A stretch of DNA of 64,000 nucleotides. Source: Microvirga ossetica. GTDB taxonomy: Bacteria > Pseudomonadota > Alphaproteobacteria > Rhizobiales > Beijerinckiaceae. The translations under genes were made by a program, and so were the position numbers. The notes beneath the pieces are model-generated. The model was not told where the DNA came from and did no database searches. It was given only the letters and a program-made list of their open reading frames with translations. The number at the start of each line of letters is the position of its first letter. Position 1 is the first letter of the stretch. This document shows, one piece after another, positions 1 through 7,865 of this stretch. The DNA lies in NCBI RefSeq assembly GCF_002741015.1, contig NZ_CP016616.1:2141501-2205500 (forward strand). The letters run 5' to 3'.

Positions 1-129
1 GGCCAGGGTGAAATCCCCGGCCTGATCCTGGAGGCTCGAGAGGAGCACCGATCCAAGTGGCACGACCAGGAGAGCGATCAGGATCACCCAGGCGAAGACC
101 GAGACAAGCGTCCAGAAGCTGAGCCGCAT
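1..129 (-). CDS. ABC transporter permease, N-terminal fragment (cut by window edge)
   Basis: The minus strand opens with an ATG at 129-127 that shares its A with the TGA stop of the ATPase gene (TGATG), so the two are translationally coupled. The 43 visible residues start MRLSFWTLVSVFAWVILIALLV without charged residues in the stretch around 10-28, a typical first membrane helix, followed by a short loop. By position, directly after an ATPase of the iron/2-aminoethylphosphonate type and opposite a matching solute-binding protein, this is the inner-membrane permease of that importer. Only the first helix is visible, so the family is inferred from context rather than from motifs; the rest lies left of the window. 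Confidence 0.7.
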   Translation of the reverse strand, partial: MRLSFWTLVSVFAWVILIALLVVPLGSVLLSSLQDQAGDFTLA

Positions 130-1184
130 CAGTTGCCCCCGCCATCGAGCCGCAAGCCATCGACATTGAAGCTCAGAATGTCCTGGCGCCGAAAGGCGAG
201 CGAAATGGAACTCCCAGGCGCCATGCGCAGGGCCGGCGATGGATCGGCAAGCTGCACGACGATTTTGCCGGCCGGCGTTTGAACAAGCACGTGCGCCTCA
301 CGTCCGAGGTAGGTGTATTTCTCGACCGTTCCAGAAAGGCGGACATTGTCAGGAGCGGTGTCACCCTGATCGAGCCGGATATGCTCGGGCCGGATCGCCC
401 ATTGGTGGGCGCGACTTGCCTCCTGGTCGGACATGCCCAGATGAGGAGCCGCCTCCCGCGGCAGCACATTCATGGTACCGACGAAGGAGGCGACAAAGAT
501 CGTCCTCGGATCGGCGTAGATCTCCTGCGGGGTCCCGATCTGCTCGATGCGGCCCGCATTCATGACGCAGATGCGATCGGAGATCGCGAGTGCCTCCTCC
601 TGATCGTGCGTGACATAGATCGCCGCAATGCCGATGCTCTTCTGGATGTCTCGGATCTCGTCGCGCAGGTCGATACGCAGCTTCGCATCGAGGTTGGAGA
701 GAGGCTCGTCCATCAAGAGCAGTTTCGGGCGGATCACCATGGCGCGGGCAAGACCGATGCGCTGCTGCTGCCCACCCGAGAGGGCTGCGGGAAGGCGGGC
801 AGCCATGGCGCCGAGCCGAACGGTGGCGAGCGCCTCGGCAACCCGGGCAGCGGTTTCAGCGGCCGGCACCTTCCGCGCCTTGAGGCCGAAGGCGACATTC
901 TCGGCCACGGTCAGATGCGGGAAGACTGCATAGTCCTGAAAAACCATGCCGATATCGCGCTTGTGCGAAGGAACAGCATCGAGCCCGGCTCCGGCAAGGC
1001 TGATGCTGCCGGTCGTCAGGTCGGCAAAGCCGGCGATGGACCGCAGCAGCGTGGTCTTCCCGCAGCCGCTCGGTCCCAGAAGCGTGAAGAACTCGTTCCT
1101 CTCGACTGCGAACGACACCCCGTCGAGGGCGCGCACCGAGCCGCCGAACTGCTTCGAGGCATCCTTCACCGTTAGATAACTCAT
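129..1184 (-). CDS. ABC transporter ATP-binding protein (Fe3+/2-aminoethylphosphonate/polyamine type)
   Basis: This 351-residue cytoplasmic ATPase powers import of the ligand captured by the divergently encoded binding protein. It shows a Walker A GPSGCGKTT, Q-loop VFQDYAVFPH, signature LSGGQQQR, Walker B LLLMDEPLS and H-loop VTHDQEEA, followed by a C-terminal TOBE-like regulatory domain, the usual build and length of the PotA/FbpC/PhnT group. The start at 1184 (MSYLTV) was chosen because a GGGGGGA ribosome-binding site sits just upstream and the reading frame before it has no family similarity. The downstream permease overlaps by one base. Exact substrate is open: iron, 2-aminoethylphosphonate, thiamine and polyamine importers share this ATPase type. 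Confidence 0.9.
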   Translation of the reverse strand: MSYLTVKDASKQFGGSVRALDGVSFAVERNEFFTLLGPSGCGKTTLLRSIAGFADLTTGSISLAGAGLDAVPSHKRDIGMVFQDYAVFPHLTVAENVAFGLKARKVPAAETAARVAEALATVRLGAMAARLPAALSGGQQQRIGLARAMVIRPKLLLMDEPLSNLDAKLRIDLRDEIRDIQKSIGIAAIYVTHDQEEALAISDRICVMNAGRIEQIGTPQEIYADPRTIFVASFVGTMNVLPREAAPHLGMSDQEASRAHQWAIRPEHIRLDQGDTAPDNVRLSGTVEKYTYLGREAHVLVQTPAGKIVVQLADPSPALRMAPGSSISLAFRRQDILSFNVDGLRLDGGGN

Positions 1185-1210
1185 TGTCCCCCCGCGCCGC
1201 CCTTTGCTTG

Positions 1211-1232
1211 CCTGCTTTACAGCATAAGCAGG
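1211..1232. promoter_or_regulatory. Inverted repeat in divergent promoter region (candidate operator)
   Basis: CCTGCTT (1211-1217) and AAGCAGG (1226-1232) form perfect 7-bp arms around an 8-base spacer, between the divergent ATPase and binding-protein genes. The downstream DeoR-family regulator (2350-3144) is the obvious candidate to bind here. A small hairpin in the leader is the alternative. Confidence 0.4.
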
Positions 1233-1311
1233 AGTGTTTACTTTGCAACATACGGTCTTTGCATATACAACAAAAGCCGTTTTTAACGTCATCGTGGTTC
1301 GGGAGGAACGG

Positions 1312-2286
1312 ATGAAAGCGTTGACAGGCCTATTGGTTACCGCCGTATCGATAGCGGCGTTCGCTGGCGCCGCCTCGGCCCAGGAGAAGGTCGTTCTCTA
1401 CACGGCCCATAAGACGTCCCTTGTGCAGGCTCTCGCCCCGGTTTTCGAAAAGGAGACCGGAATCAAGACCGAAGTGATCCAGCTCGGCTCCAGCGAGGTG
1501 ACCCGGCGTGTCCGCGCCGAGGCCAAGGCCCCGAAAGCCGACGTGATCTGGAGCACGACCGGCAGCCTGCTCACCGAGAATGCCGATCTGCTTGAGCCGT
1601 ACAAATCGAAGGAAGCCGGCGGCATCGACCCGCGCTTCGTGAAGAGCCCGGCCTGGACGCCATACACGGCCGTGATCTACGTGCTCATGCAGAACACGCG
1701 CATGATGCCGGAGACCGATACGCCGAAAACCCTGACCGATCTGGCCGATCCCAAGTGGAAGGCAAAAATCGCGTCAGCCAGGGCGGACAATTCCGGTTCC
1801 GCGTTCCAGCAGATGATGACGGTCCTGACCGTCTTCGGAGACCAGGGTTGGAACAAGTACGGTGAGATCGCAAAGAACTTCGTGCTGACCGACAGCTCCG
1901 GATCGGTGCCGCGTTATGTGGCCGATGGCGAGGCTCCGCTCGGCCTGACCCTTGAGGACAATGCTCTCGAGTACAAGGTCGGCGGCGCGCCGGTGAAGAT
2001 CGCCTATCTCGCCGATGGAACGACGGCCTCTCCGGACGGCGTTGCCCTCGTGAAGGGCGCGCCCAATGCCGAGAACGGCAAGAAGTTCATCGACTGGGCA
2101 CTCTCCAAGAAGACGCAGGAGCTGCTCGTCAAGGAAGCCGGACGCCGGTCGGTCCGTACGGACGTCTCCGGTCCGGGCGATCTACCCCCGCTCAGCAGCC
2201 TCAAGCTCGTCGAACTGAAGTCCATCGATGAACTCGGCGGAACCCAGGCGGTGCTCGACAAGTGGCGCAAGGCGGTCGGCCAGTAA
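1312..2286 (+). CDS. Periplasmic solute-binding protein, Fe3+/2-aminoethylphosphonate type
   Basis: A 324-residue exported protein with a Sec signal peptide (MKALTGLLVTAV..., cleavage probably after ASA near residue 22) and the fold signature of cluster-D/F iron and phosphonate binding proteins (VVLYTAH near the mature N-terminus, PKADVIWS, PDGVALVKGAPN near the C-terminus). It should capture the ligand for the importer encoded on the opposite strand. The ATG at 1312 follows a GGGAGGA ribosome-binding site. It is followed, with a hairpin in the gap, by a DeoR regulator and a PP2C-like phosphatase on the same strand, so the three are probably one transcript. The iron-binding tyrosine pair typical of FbpA is not obvious, which leans toward a non-iron ligand such as a phosphonate or phosphate ester; this is inference. 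Confidence 0.8.
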   Translation: MKALTGLLVTAVSIAAFAGAASAQEKVVLYTAHKTSLVQALAPVFEKETGIKTEVIQLGSSEVTRRVRAEAKAPKADVIWSTTGSLLTENADLLEPYKSKEAGGIDPRFVKSPAWTPYTAVIYVLMQNTRMMPETDTPKTLTDLADPKWKAKIASARADNSGSAFQQMMTVLTVFGDQGWNKYGEIAKNFVLTDSSGSVPRYVADGEAPLGLTLEDNALEYKVGGAPVKIAYLADGTTASPDGVALVKGAPNAENGKKFIDWALSKKTQELLVKEAGRRSVRTDVSGPGDLPPLSSLKLVELKSIDELGGTQAVLDKWRKAVGQ

Positions 2287-2293
2287 GTATCGT

Positions 2294-2324
2294 TGCGGCC
2301 GCGTTCCTCAGGGGCACGGCCGCA
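2294..2324 (+). terminator. GC-rich hairpin between binding protein and regulator genes
   Basis: TGCGGCCG (2294-2301) pairs perfectly with CGGCCGCA (2317-2324) across a 15-base loop. There is no T-run, so partial attenuation or mRNA 3'-end protection of the binding-protein message is more likely than full termination. Confidence 0.45.
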
Positions 2325-2349
2325 CCTCCCTCGAGAACCATCCGGAACC

Positions 2350-3144
2350 ATGTCCGCTCGCCTATCGACGAAGGCCACGAAACTGCCGGCGGAGGAACGA
2401 CGGCGGCATATCATCGAGTCGATCGAACGGCTCGGTGGCACCCCGGTCATGAATCTCGCCCAGGAGCACGGGGTCACCTCGCAGACCATCAGGCGCGATC
2501 TGCAGGAACTGGAATCACGCGGCCTCATTCAAAAGAGTCACGGTGTCGCCCTTCCCGGTCCGGGCTCTACGGCCATCGCATACAAGGACAGGAACGCCCA
2601 TCAGACGGAGCTGAAGCGCCGCCTCATGGCGCCACTGGCCGAATTCATTCATCCGGGCTCGACCATCTATGTGGGGCTCGGCACGACATTCAACTCGATT
2701 CATGAGATCCTGCGCGACCGATCCCGCCTGATCGTCGCAACGAGCAATCTCGGCGTTGCCTATGCGTGCACGTTCAACACCATGGTCACGCTCTACCTCT
2801 TCGGCGGCTATGTTCGACGCAACGATACGGCCATTCTGGCTGCGACGGGCGGTGGCCTCGGCAACACCTTCAAGTTCGACCTTGCGATCCTCGGCGCCAA
2901 TGCCGTCGACGAGGACGGCGCCGTGCTCGCCCATGATCCCCTCGAGGTCGCCTTCGTCCAGGAGGTGATTGCCGCCTCCCGGCAGGTGATCTTCGTCGTG
3001 CAGGCGGACAAGTTCGGCGGCCGCGCGCCTCATGCGATCAGCCATCTGTGCCACGCCTCCGTGCTCATCACCAACTGCGATCCCAGATCGAAGCTGAAAG
3101 ACCCGACGATCCTCGACGCGACGCGCGTCGTTCAAGTCAAGTAG
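2350..3144 (+). CDS. DeoR/GlpR-family transcriptional regulator
   Basis: A 264-residue repressor-type regulator. Residues about 15-65 hold the DeoR winged helix-turn-helix (ERRRHIIESIERLGG, then SQTIRRDLQELESRG), and the rest is the DeoRC sugar-phosphate sensor domain with the usual DLAILGANAVDEDGA core. The start at MSARLS (2350) gives the normal family length of 250-265; the upstream in-frame codons are non-conserved. DeoR proteins sense phosphorylated intermediates, which fits an operon that imports a phosphonate or phosphorylated compound and encodes a phosphatase directly downstream (32-bp gap). It probably controls the divergent transport genes through the inverted repeat at 1211-1232. 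Confidence 0.9.
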   Translation: MSARLSTKATKLPAEERRRHIIESIERLGGTPVMNLAQEHGVTSQTIRRDLQELESRGLIQKSHGVALPGPGSTAIAYKDRNAHQTELKRRLMAPLAEFIHPGSTIYVGLGTTFNSIHEILRDRSRLIVATSNLGVAYACTFNTMVTLYLFGGYVRRNDTAILAATGGGLGNTFKFDLAILGANAVDEDGAVLAHDPLEVAFVQEVIAASRQVIFVVQADKFGGRAPHAISHLCHASVLITNCDPRSKLKDPTILDATRVVQVK

Positions 3145-3176
3145 GCTCTCCCCATTTCCGAAAGCGAGTTTGCTCC

Positions 3177-4169
3177 ATGCTTATTGAAGCCTTCTCAGAG
3201 GCCAAGGATCCCTCTGCGCCCGACACGAACGAGGACCGCTTCGTCATCCTGCCAGGACGCGCCTTTGCGGTGATCGACGGCGTCACCGACCGCCTCGGCA
3301 CGCGCTACAACGGCATGCTGTCCGGCCAATACGCGGCAATGATCGTCAAGGAAGCGCTGGAACACGCGCTCACCCGCCCCGACCGACCCACCGACACGAA
3401 GCTCCTGATCCCCGTCCTGACCCAGGCTATCGCCGATGCCTATAGGGCTCACGGCACGCTGGACGCCGCACGGTCCGACGTCAACTATCGGTTCTCTTCT
3501 ACCCTCACCGTCGCTCTCATTGGTGAAGAAACCATCGATATCGCCCTTGTGGGCGACAGCGGGATCCGCATCAACGGCAGCCGGATCCTGCAGGTCGACA
3601 AGGACCTGGACCTGATCACCTCGACCTTGCGAAAGCAGGCCTGGCCGATCATCGGCGCCCGTACGAGCGACCCGGCAGTGCAGGAGAAAGCATCGCGGCG
3701 GGTCACCTGGTTCGGCACCCGCCAGCCGCTGGAGGCCCTGGCCGAGTTGCTCGATCCTCAGGACCTCGCATCGATCGAGGAGCGGACCGTCACCGCATGC
3801 ACAGAGGCGCTTCCACACGTGCCTCGCGGCGACATCGAAACGCTCGTGCGCGGAGGCATCGTCCATGCGCAGGGCGCCTATCAGAACAATGCCAGCACGA
3901 TACTCGGCTACTCAGCACTCGACGGCTTCGAGGTTCCCTTATCCCTCGTGCATTTCGAGCGACTTCCACGATCAGAAGTCCGAACGATCGAGCTGTTCTC
4001 GGACGGATACTTCAAGCCCGGTGCGGATTTCGGCGTCGCATCGTGGGAAGAAGCGTTTCGCGAGGTGGAGCGGGACGACCCCGCGAAGGTCACGCTCTAT
4101 CTCTCGCCCAAGGGCTCGACGGCCACCCATTGGACCGACGACCGGACCTATCTCGGCGTAAGGTTCTGA
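3177..4169 (+). CDS. PP2C-like metal-dependent phosphatase family protein
   Basis: A 330-residue soluble protein with scattered but recognisable PP2C landmarks: D16-x-N18-E19-D20 (usual RxxNED), AVIDGVTD around residues 31-38 (metal-binding DG), a VGDSGIRI strand (usual vGDSR), ELFSDGYF (usual LxSDGL) and a C-terminal TDDRTYLGVRF (usual DNxTvivV). The metal-binding acidic residues are therefore kept, though overall divergence from regulatory PP2C enzymes is large and no sensor or membrane domain is present. It follows the DeoR gene by 32 bp and ends at a hairpin. Its association with an ABC importer and DeoR regulator suggests it dephosphorylates an imported metabolite or controls the regulator; neither is shown. 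Small-molecule versus protein substrate is open. Confidence 0.7.
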   Translation: MLIEAFSEAKDPSAPDTNEDRFVILPGRAFAVIDGVTDRLGTRYNGMLSGQYAAMIVKEALEHALTRPDRPTDTKLLIPVLTQAIADAYRAHGTLDAARSDVNYRFSSTLTVALIGEETIDIALVGDSGIRINGSRILQVDKDLDLITSTLRKQAWPIIGARTSDPAVQEKASRRVTWFGTRQPLEALAELLDPQDLASIEERTVTACTEALPHVPRGDIETLVRGGIVHAQGAYQNNASTILGYSALDGFEVPLSLVHFERLPRSEVRTIELFSDGYFKPGADFGVASWEEAFREVERDDPAKVTLYLSPKGSTATHWTDDRTYLGVRF

Positions 4170-4175
4170 GCATGA

Positions 4176-4197
4176 CGACCTGAGGGGACGCAGGTCG
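4176..4197. terminator. Hairpin between convergent genes (likely bidirectional terminator)
   Basis: CGACCTG (4176-4182) and CAGGTCG (4191-4197) form a perfect 7-bp stem with an 8-base loop, exactly filling the 30-bp gap between the phosphatase and the convergent SDR gene. No strong T-run follows. Confidence 0.5.
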
Positions 4198-4199
4198 CT

Positions 4200-4976
4200 T
4201 CAGAATTCGGCGCCGCAGAATTCACGGGCCATGGTCGTCGAGCCTGCGGTGAGGCCGCCGTCGAGAGCGATGACCGCGCCGGTGATCATCCGCGCGTCCG
4301 GGCCGATCAGGAAGGCCGCCAGACCCGCCACGTCCTCCGGTACGCACACGTCGCCCAAAGGATACCAGCGTTTCACCCGCTCGAGGATCTCGGGATCGTG
4401 CGCCACGCGCTCGTTCCAAGCCTGCGTCTTCACGCTGCCGGGGGCGATGGCGTTCGCCCGAACGCCGTATCGCCCGAGCTCCACGGCCAGGAACCGGGTG
4501 AAATGCTCGAGGCCCGCCTTTGCGGCACTGTAGGCCGGGTAGCCGTAGATCCCAGTGGCATTGGCCGAGGAGATATTGATGATGATGCCCCTGCCTCGAG
4601 TCATCATGCCTTCCTGCACGGCGCGCACACAGCGCCAAGCGCCATTCAGGTTAAGGTCGAGATCGGCCAGCCACGCGGATTCATCGGTCGAGGCGAGCGT
4701 CGGCGCGGTCACACCACCCGCATTATTGACGAGGACGCCGATCGCGCCAAAGATTGCTTGCGCTTGTTTGACGGCTTCGCCGATCGAGGCACCGTCAGTC
4801 ACGTCGGCTGTGATGCATGCGAGACGATCTCCATCCGCGATGTCTCGGGCCGCCCCTTCGAGAGCGGCTGCGTCCCGGTCGAGCAGCACGACCCTGTGCC
4901 CGCCGGCCAGAAAACGCCGGGCCAGCGCCCGGCCGATATCGCCGGCGCCACCGGTCACAAGTATTGTCTCGCTCAT
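4200..4976 (-). CDS. Short-chain dehydrogenase/reductase (SDR)
   Basis: A 258-residue classical SDR that should oxidise or reduce a hydroxyl/carbonyl substrate with NAD(P). It has the cofactor loop TGGAGDIG near residue 8, NNAG near 89, and the catalytic Ser (INISSANA), Tyr-xxx-Lys (YSAAK) set; the acidic residue after beta2 (VVLLDRDA) points to NAD. A GGGGAGGCGAGGA ribosome-binding site precedes the ATG. It is divergent from the NTF2-like gene and lies 630 bp from the end of the SQ operon but is not part of it. Family members include 3-oxoacyl and sugar dehydrogenases; substrate is unknown. Confidence 0.85.
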   Translation of the reverse strand: MSETILVTGGAGDIGRALARRFLAGGHRVVLLDRDAAALEGAARDIADGDRLACITADVTDGASIGEAVKQAQAIFGAIGVLVNNAGGVTAPTLASTDESAWLADLDLNLNGAWRCVRAVQEGMMTRGRGIIINISSANATGIYGYPAYSAAKAGLEHFTRFLAVELGRYGVRANAIAPGSVKTQAWNERVAHDPEILERVKRWYPLGDVCVPEDVAGLAAFLIGPDARMITGAVIALDGGLTAGSTTMAREFCGAEF

Positions 4977-5094
4977 TCCTCGCCTCCCCGGATCTCAAGG
5001 TTTAGCGACTCCGGAGCCGTGTACAAGCCTTTTGGATCGGTTCCATGCCGCCGATTTCACCTCTACGATCCGATGCTAAAGGAGCTTTTGTACG

Positions 5095-5589
5095 ATGCCC
5101 GACACCAATCCTTTTCCGCCCGGCGATCCCGACCGTCGCGCGATCTGGGACATGCTTGTGCAACGCGACATCCGTGCCTTCGTCGCGGGTGATTGGGACG
5201 CACATTTTGCAGATTTCGCGCCGGATGGCTTCTTCGGCATCGACGGCCGGTTCTCGGACGATCCCGATTCCTGGCGCGCGACCTTTGCCGATATCGCGCG
5301 CTATCGCGAGGCCTGGCTTGCGGGCAGCGCAGAACTCGCCGGACGCATCGACCCCAAGGATCTGGAACAGGCCCTGTTCGCGCTGACGACCTTGCGCGAG
5401 ATCGAAATCGTCGACGACTTCGCAATGGCGCGCAAGAAATTTGACGGCACGATCCAGCTCGTCGGGGCCGAGCCAACCGTGTTGCGCTGGCAGACGCTGT
5501 ACTTCTGCCGACGCATCGCGGACCGCTGGCGCATCGCAGGCTTTCTAGGCTATCTGCCGAATCCCATGGGGCATGCCGTCCCAAAATAA
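5095..5589 (+). CDS. NTF2-like (SnoaL/nuclear transport factor 2 superfamily) protein
   Basis: A 164-residue soluble protein. The N-terminal helices (ARAIWDMLVQRDIRAFVAGDW type, residues about 15-40), the following FAPDGFFGIDG segment and the closing strands (LRWQTLYFCRRIADRWRIAGFLGYLP) match the alpha+beta cone of NTF2-like enzymes and binding proteins. An AAAGGAG ribosome-binding site precedes the ATG. It is divergent from an SDR, a pairing common for small ketone or aldehyde pathways, and converges on the SLA dehydrogenase gene with an 18-bp gap. No catalytic residues can be assigned with confidence; function unknown. Confidence 0.7.
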   Translation: MPDTNPFPPGDPDRRAIWDMLVQRDIRAFVAGDWDAHFADFAPDGFFGIDGRFSDDPDSWRATFADIARYREAWLAGSAELAGRIDPKDLEQALFALTTLREIEIVDDFAMARKKFDGTIQLVGAEPTVLRWQTLYFCRRIADRWRIAGFLGYLPNPMGHAVPK

Positions 5590-5607
5590 GCTGTGTGCCT
5601 TTATCAC

Positions 5608-7095
5608 TCACATGGCGAGATTGATGTATTTGATTTCGAGGAAGCCCTCGATGCCGTATTTCGAGCCCTCGCGGCCCAACCCTGACTGCTTCACGCCGCC
5701 GAACGGCGCCATCTCGTTGGCGAGCGCCGGCGTGTTCACCCCGACCATACCGCTCTCGAGCGCCTCCGCCACGCGCCAGACCCGGGCCATGTCGCGGGCA
5801 TAAAAGTACGCCGCCAGCCCGAACTCCGAGTCGTTCGCCATCGCGATCACCGCGGCCTCGTCCGTAAACGCCACGATCGGCGCCAGCGGCGCAAACGTCT
5901 CCTCCTTCGTCACCTTCATGGCCTGCGTGATCCCGGTCATCACGGTGGGCTCGAAGAACGTGCCGCCGAGGCTCGAGCGCCGGCCGCCCACCAGCACCTG
6001 CCCGCCCTTTTCCAGCGCATCGGCCACATGCTCCTCCATCTTGGCCACGGCGCGGTCGTCGATCAGCGGGCCCATGCTCACGCCTTCCTCGGTGCCCCGG
6101 CCGAGCTTGAGCGCCTTGGCCTTGGCGGCAAGCTTTTCGGCAAAGGCTTCGGCCACGCTCTCCTGGACGTAGATCCGGTTGGCGCAGACGCAGGTCTGGC
6201 CGGCATTGCGGAACTTCGAGGCCATCGCGCCGTCGACCGCCGCATCGAGATCGGCATCGTCGAACACGATGAACGGCGCGTTGCCGCCAAGCTCGAGCGA
6301 CAGCCGCTTGATCCCGTCCGCCGCCTCCTTCATCAGCCAGCGCCCGACCCCGGTCGAGCCGGTGAAGGTGATCTTGGCGACCTTCGGGTTGTGGCAGAAC
6401 TCCGCCCCGATCGCCTTGGCATCGTCGGTGGTGATCACCGAGAAGGCGCCCTTCGGCACACCGGCGCGCTCGGCCAGCACGGCCAGCGCCAGGGCCGAGA
6501 GCGGGGTTTGCGCCGCCGGTTTCAGCACCATGGTGCAGCCGGCGGCGAGCGCCGGGCCGACCTTGCGGGTGATCATGCCGTTGGGAAAGTTCCAGGGCGT
6601 GATCGCGGCGCAGACCCCGACCGGCTGCTTGAGCACGAGGATGCGCTGGTTCGGGGCAGCGCCCGGGATGACGTCGCCGTCGATGCGCTTGGCCTCCTCC
6701 GCAAACCACTCGATATAGGCCGCGTTCGAGAGCACCTCAGCCTTGGCCTCGGACAGCGGCTTGCCCTGCTCGGTGGTGAGGATCAGGGCGAGATCGTCGG
6801 CGTTGGCGACGATCAGGTCGTACCAGGCCTTCAGGATGCGGCTGCGCTCCTTGGCCGGGCGCTTGGCCCAGTCCTTCTGCACCTCGGCCGCCGCATCGAC
6901 GGCGCGGCGGGCGGCCGAAGCATCGAGCGCCGGCACGTCGACGATCGGCGCACCGTCGAACGGATCGGTGACGGCAAAGCTCCGGCCGTCCGCCGCCGCG
7001 ATCCACTCGCCCGCCACATAGGCCCGGTCCACCAGCAAAGACCGATCCTTCAACTCAACAACACGACGCTCAACAGACTTCAGCTGCGCTGTCAT
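5608..7095 (-). CDS. Sulfolactaldehyde dehydrogenase (succinate-semialdehyde dehydrogenase family)
   Basis: A 495-residue ALDH-superfamily enzyme with the normal length. It has the NAD loop FTGSTGVG (residues 244-251), general base Glu268 in LELGG, and catalytic Cys302 in NAGQTCVCAN. By sequence alone it is a GabD-type succinate-semialdehyde dehydrogenase; as the last gene of a complete sulfo-Entner-Doudoroff operon it is assigned to oxidation of 3-sulfolactaldehyde to sulfolactate, the role filled by a GabD-like enzyme in Pseudomonas putida SQ1 and Rhizobium leguminosarum SRDI565. The start at 7095 has a GGAGGT site and overlaps the exporter stop in an ATGA, showing coupling; a long upstream in-frame extension is the shadow of the exporter gene. 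Confidence 0.85.
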   Translation of the reverse strand: MTAQLKSVERRVVELKDRSLLVDRAYVAGEWIAAADGRSFAVTDPFDGAPIVDVPALDASAARRAVDAAAEVQKDWAKRPAKERSRILKAWYDLIVANADDLALILTTEQGKPLSEAKAEVLSNAAYIEWFAEEAKRIDGDVIPGAAPNQRILVLKQPVGVCAAITPWNFPNGMITRKVGPALAAGCTMVLKPAAQTPLSALALAVLAERAGVPKGAFSVITTDDAKAIGAEFCHNPKVAKITFTGSTGVGRWLMKEAADGIKRLSLELGGNAPFIVFDDADLDAAVDGAMASKFRNAGQTCVCANRIYVQESVAEAFAEKLAAKAKALKLGRGTEEGVSMGPLIDDRAVAKMEEHVADALEKGGQVLVGGRRSSLGGTFFEPTVMTGITQAMKVTKEETFAPLAPIVAFTDEAAVIAMANDSEFGLAAYFYARDMARVWRVAEALESGMVGVNTPALANEMAPFGGVKQSGLGREGSKYGIEGFLEIKYINLAM

Positions 7096-7862
7096 GATAG
7101 ACCTCCAAATAGATGTGCGACGGCGGGCGCTCCGAGGGACACGCCTGACAGGAAGAGAAGGACGAAGACGATGCGCCTCATGGTGGTTGCTGCAACCGAA
7201 GGCGGCCAGCGGCGCGCGGCATAGGTCATGCCTATGACAACCGGAATGGCGAAAAGGCCGGTCAGCGTCGATCCCGACGGCAGATTTCCGGACAGAACCA
7301 CAAGCCCGATGCGGAAGACCGCATTGAGTGCGAAGACGGTGACGAGGGTTTCGCGCACCGTCACCATGGGCATAGGCTGGCGGTAGAAATGGTAGACGAG
7401 CGGCGGACCGGCGGTCGAGAACATGCCTCCCATCAACCCTGCGATGGCACCGACGGCGACGAACGATCCGTCGCCCGACTGCTTCGCCAGCGGCTCGGGC
7501 CTTCGAAGCAGTTGCAGGCTCGAGACGATGATCACGAGCCCGAGGAGCAGCCGCAGGAGATCGGCCTGCGTTCCGGCAAGCCATTCCAGCAGCCAGTAGC
7601 CGACGAAGACCATCGGGATGCTGGCGGCCATCACAAAGCCGAACTCGCGCCAGGCCACATCGCGCCAGCCCTTCAGGAGCATCTGCGCCGCATTCGTCAG
7701 CGTCAGGACGCTCACGATCATCGCCGCATCCGGAAGCGGCAGCAGACCGGTCAGGCCGACGCCGCCCATGGTGATCAGGCCGAAGGCGAAGCCCGTCAGC
7801 GTCTGCGCATAAGCGGCAGCGCCTGCCAGTACGAGAAAGCCGATGAGTTCAGCGGATGACAT
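7092..7862 (-). CDS. TauE/SafE (TSUP) family exporter, probable sulfolactate exporter
   Basis: A 256-residue inner-membrane protein of about eight hydrophobic segments with the internal duplication of the TSUP family (AQTLTGFAFGLI in the first half, GLMGGMFSTAGPPLV in the second). TSUP proteins move sulfite and C2-C3 sulfonates. It sits between sulfoquinovosidase and the sulfolactaldehyde dehydrogenase and overlaps the latter by four bases, the same place held by the proposed sulfolactate exporter in other sulfo-ED operons. The export direction and substrate are inferred from operon context. Confidence 0.85.
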   Translation of the reverse strand: MSSAELIGFLVLAGAAAYAQTLTGFAFGLITMGGVGLTGLLPLPDAAMIVSVLTLTNAAQMLLKGWRDVAWREFGFVMAASIPMVFVGYWLLEWLAGTQADLLRLLLGLVIIVSSLQLLRRPEPLAKQSGDGSFVAVGAIAGLMGGMFSTAGPPLVYHFYRQPMPMVTVRETLVTVFALNAVFRIGLVVLSGNLPSGSTLTGLFAIPVVIGMTYAARRWPPSVAATTMRRIVFVLLFLSGVSLGAPAVAHLFGGLS

Positions 7863-7865
7863 CGC

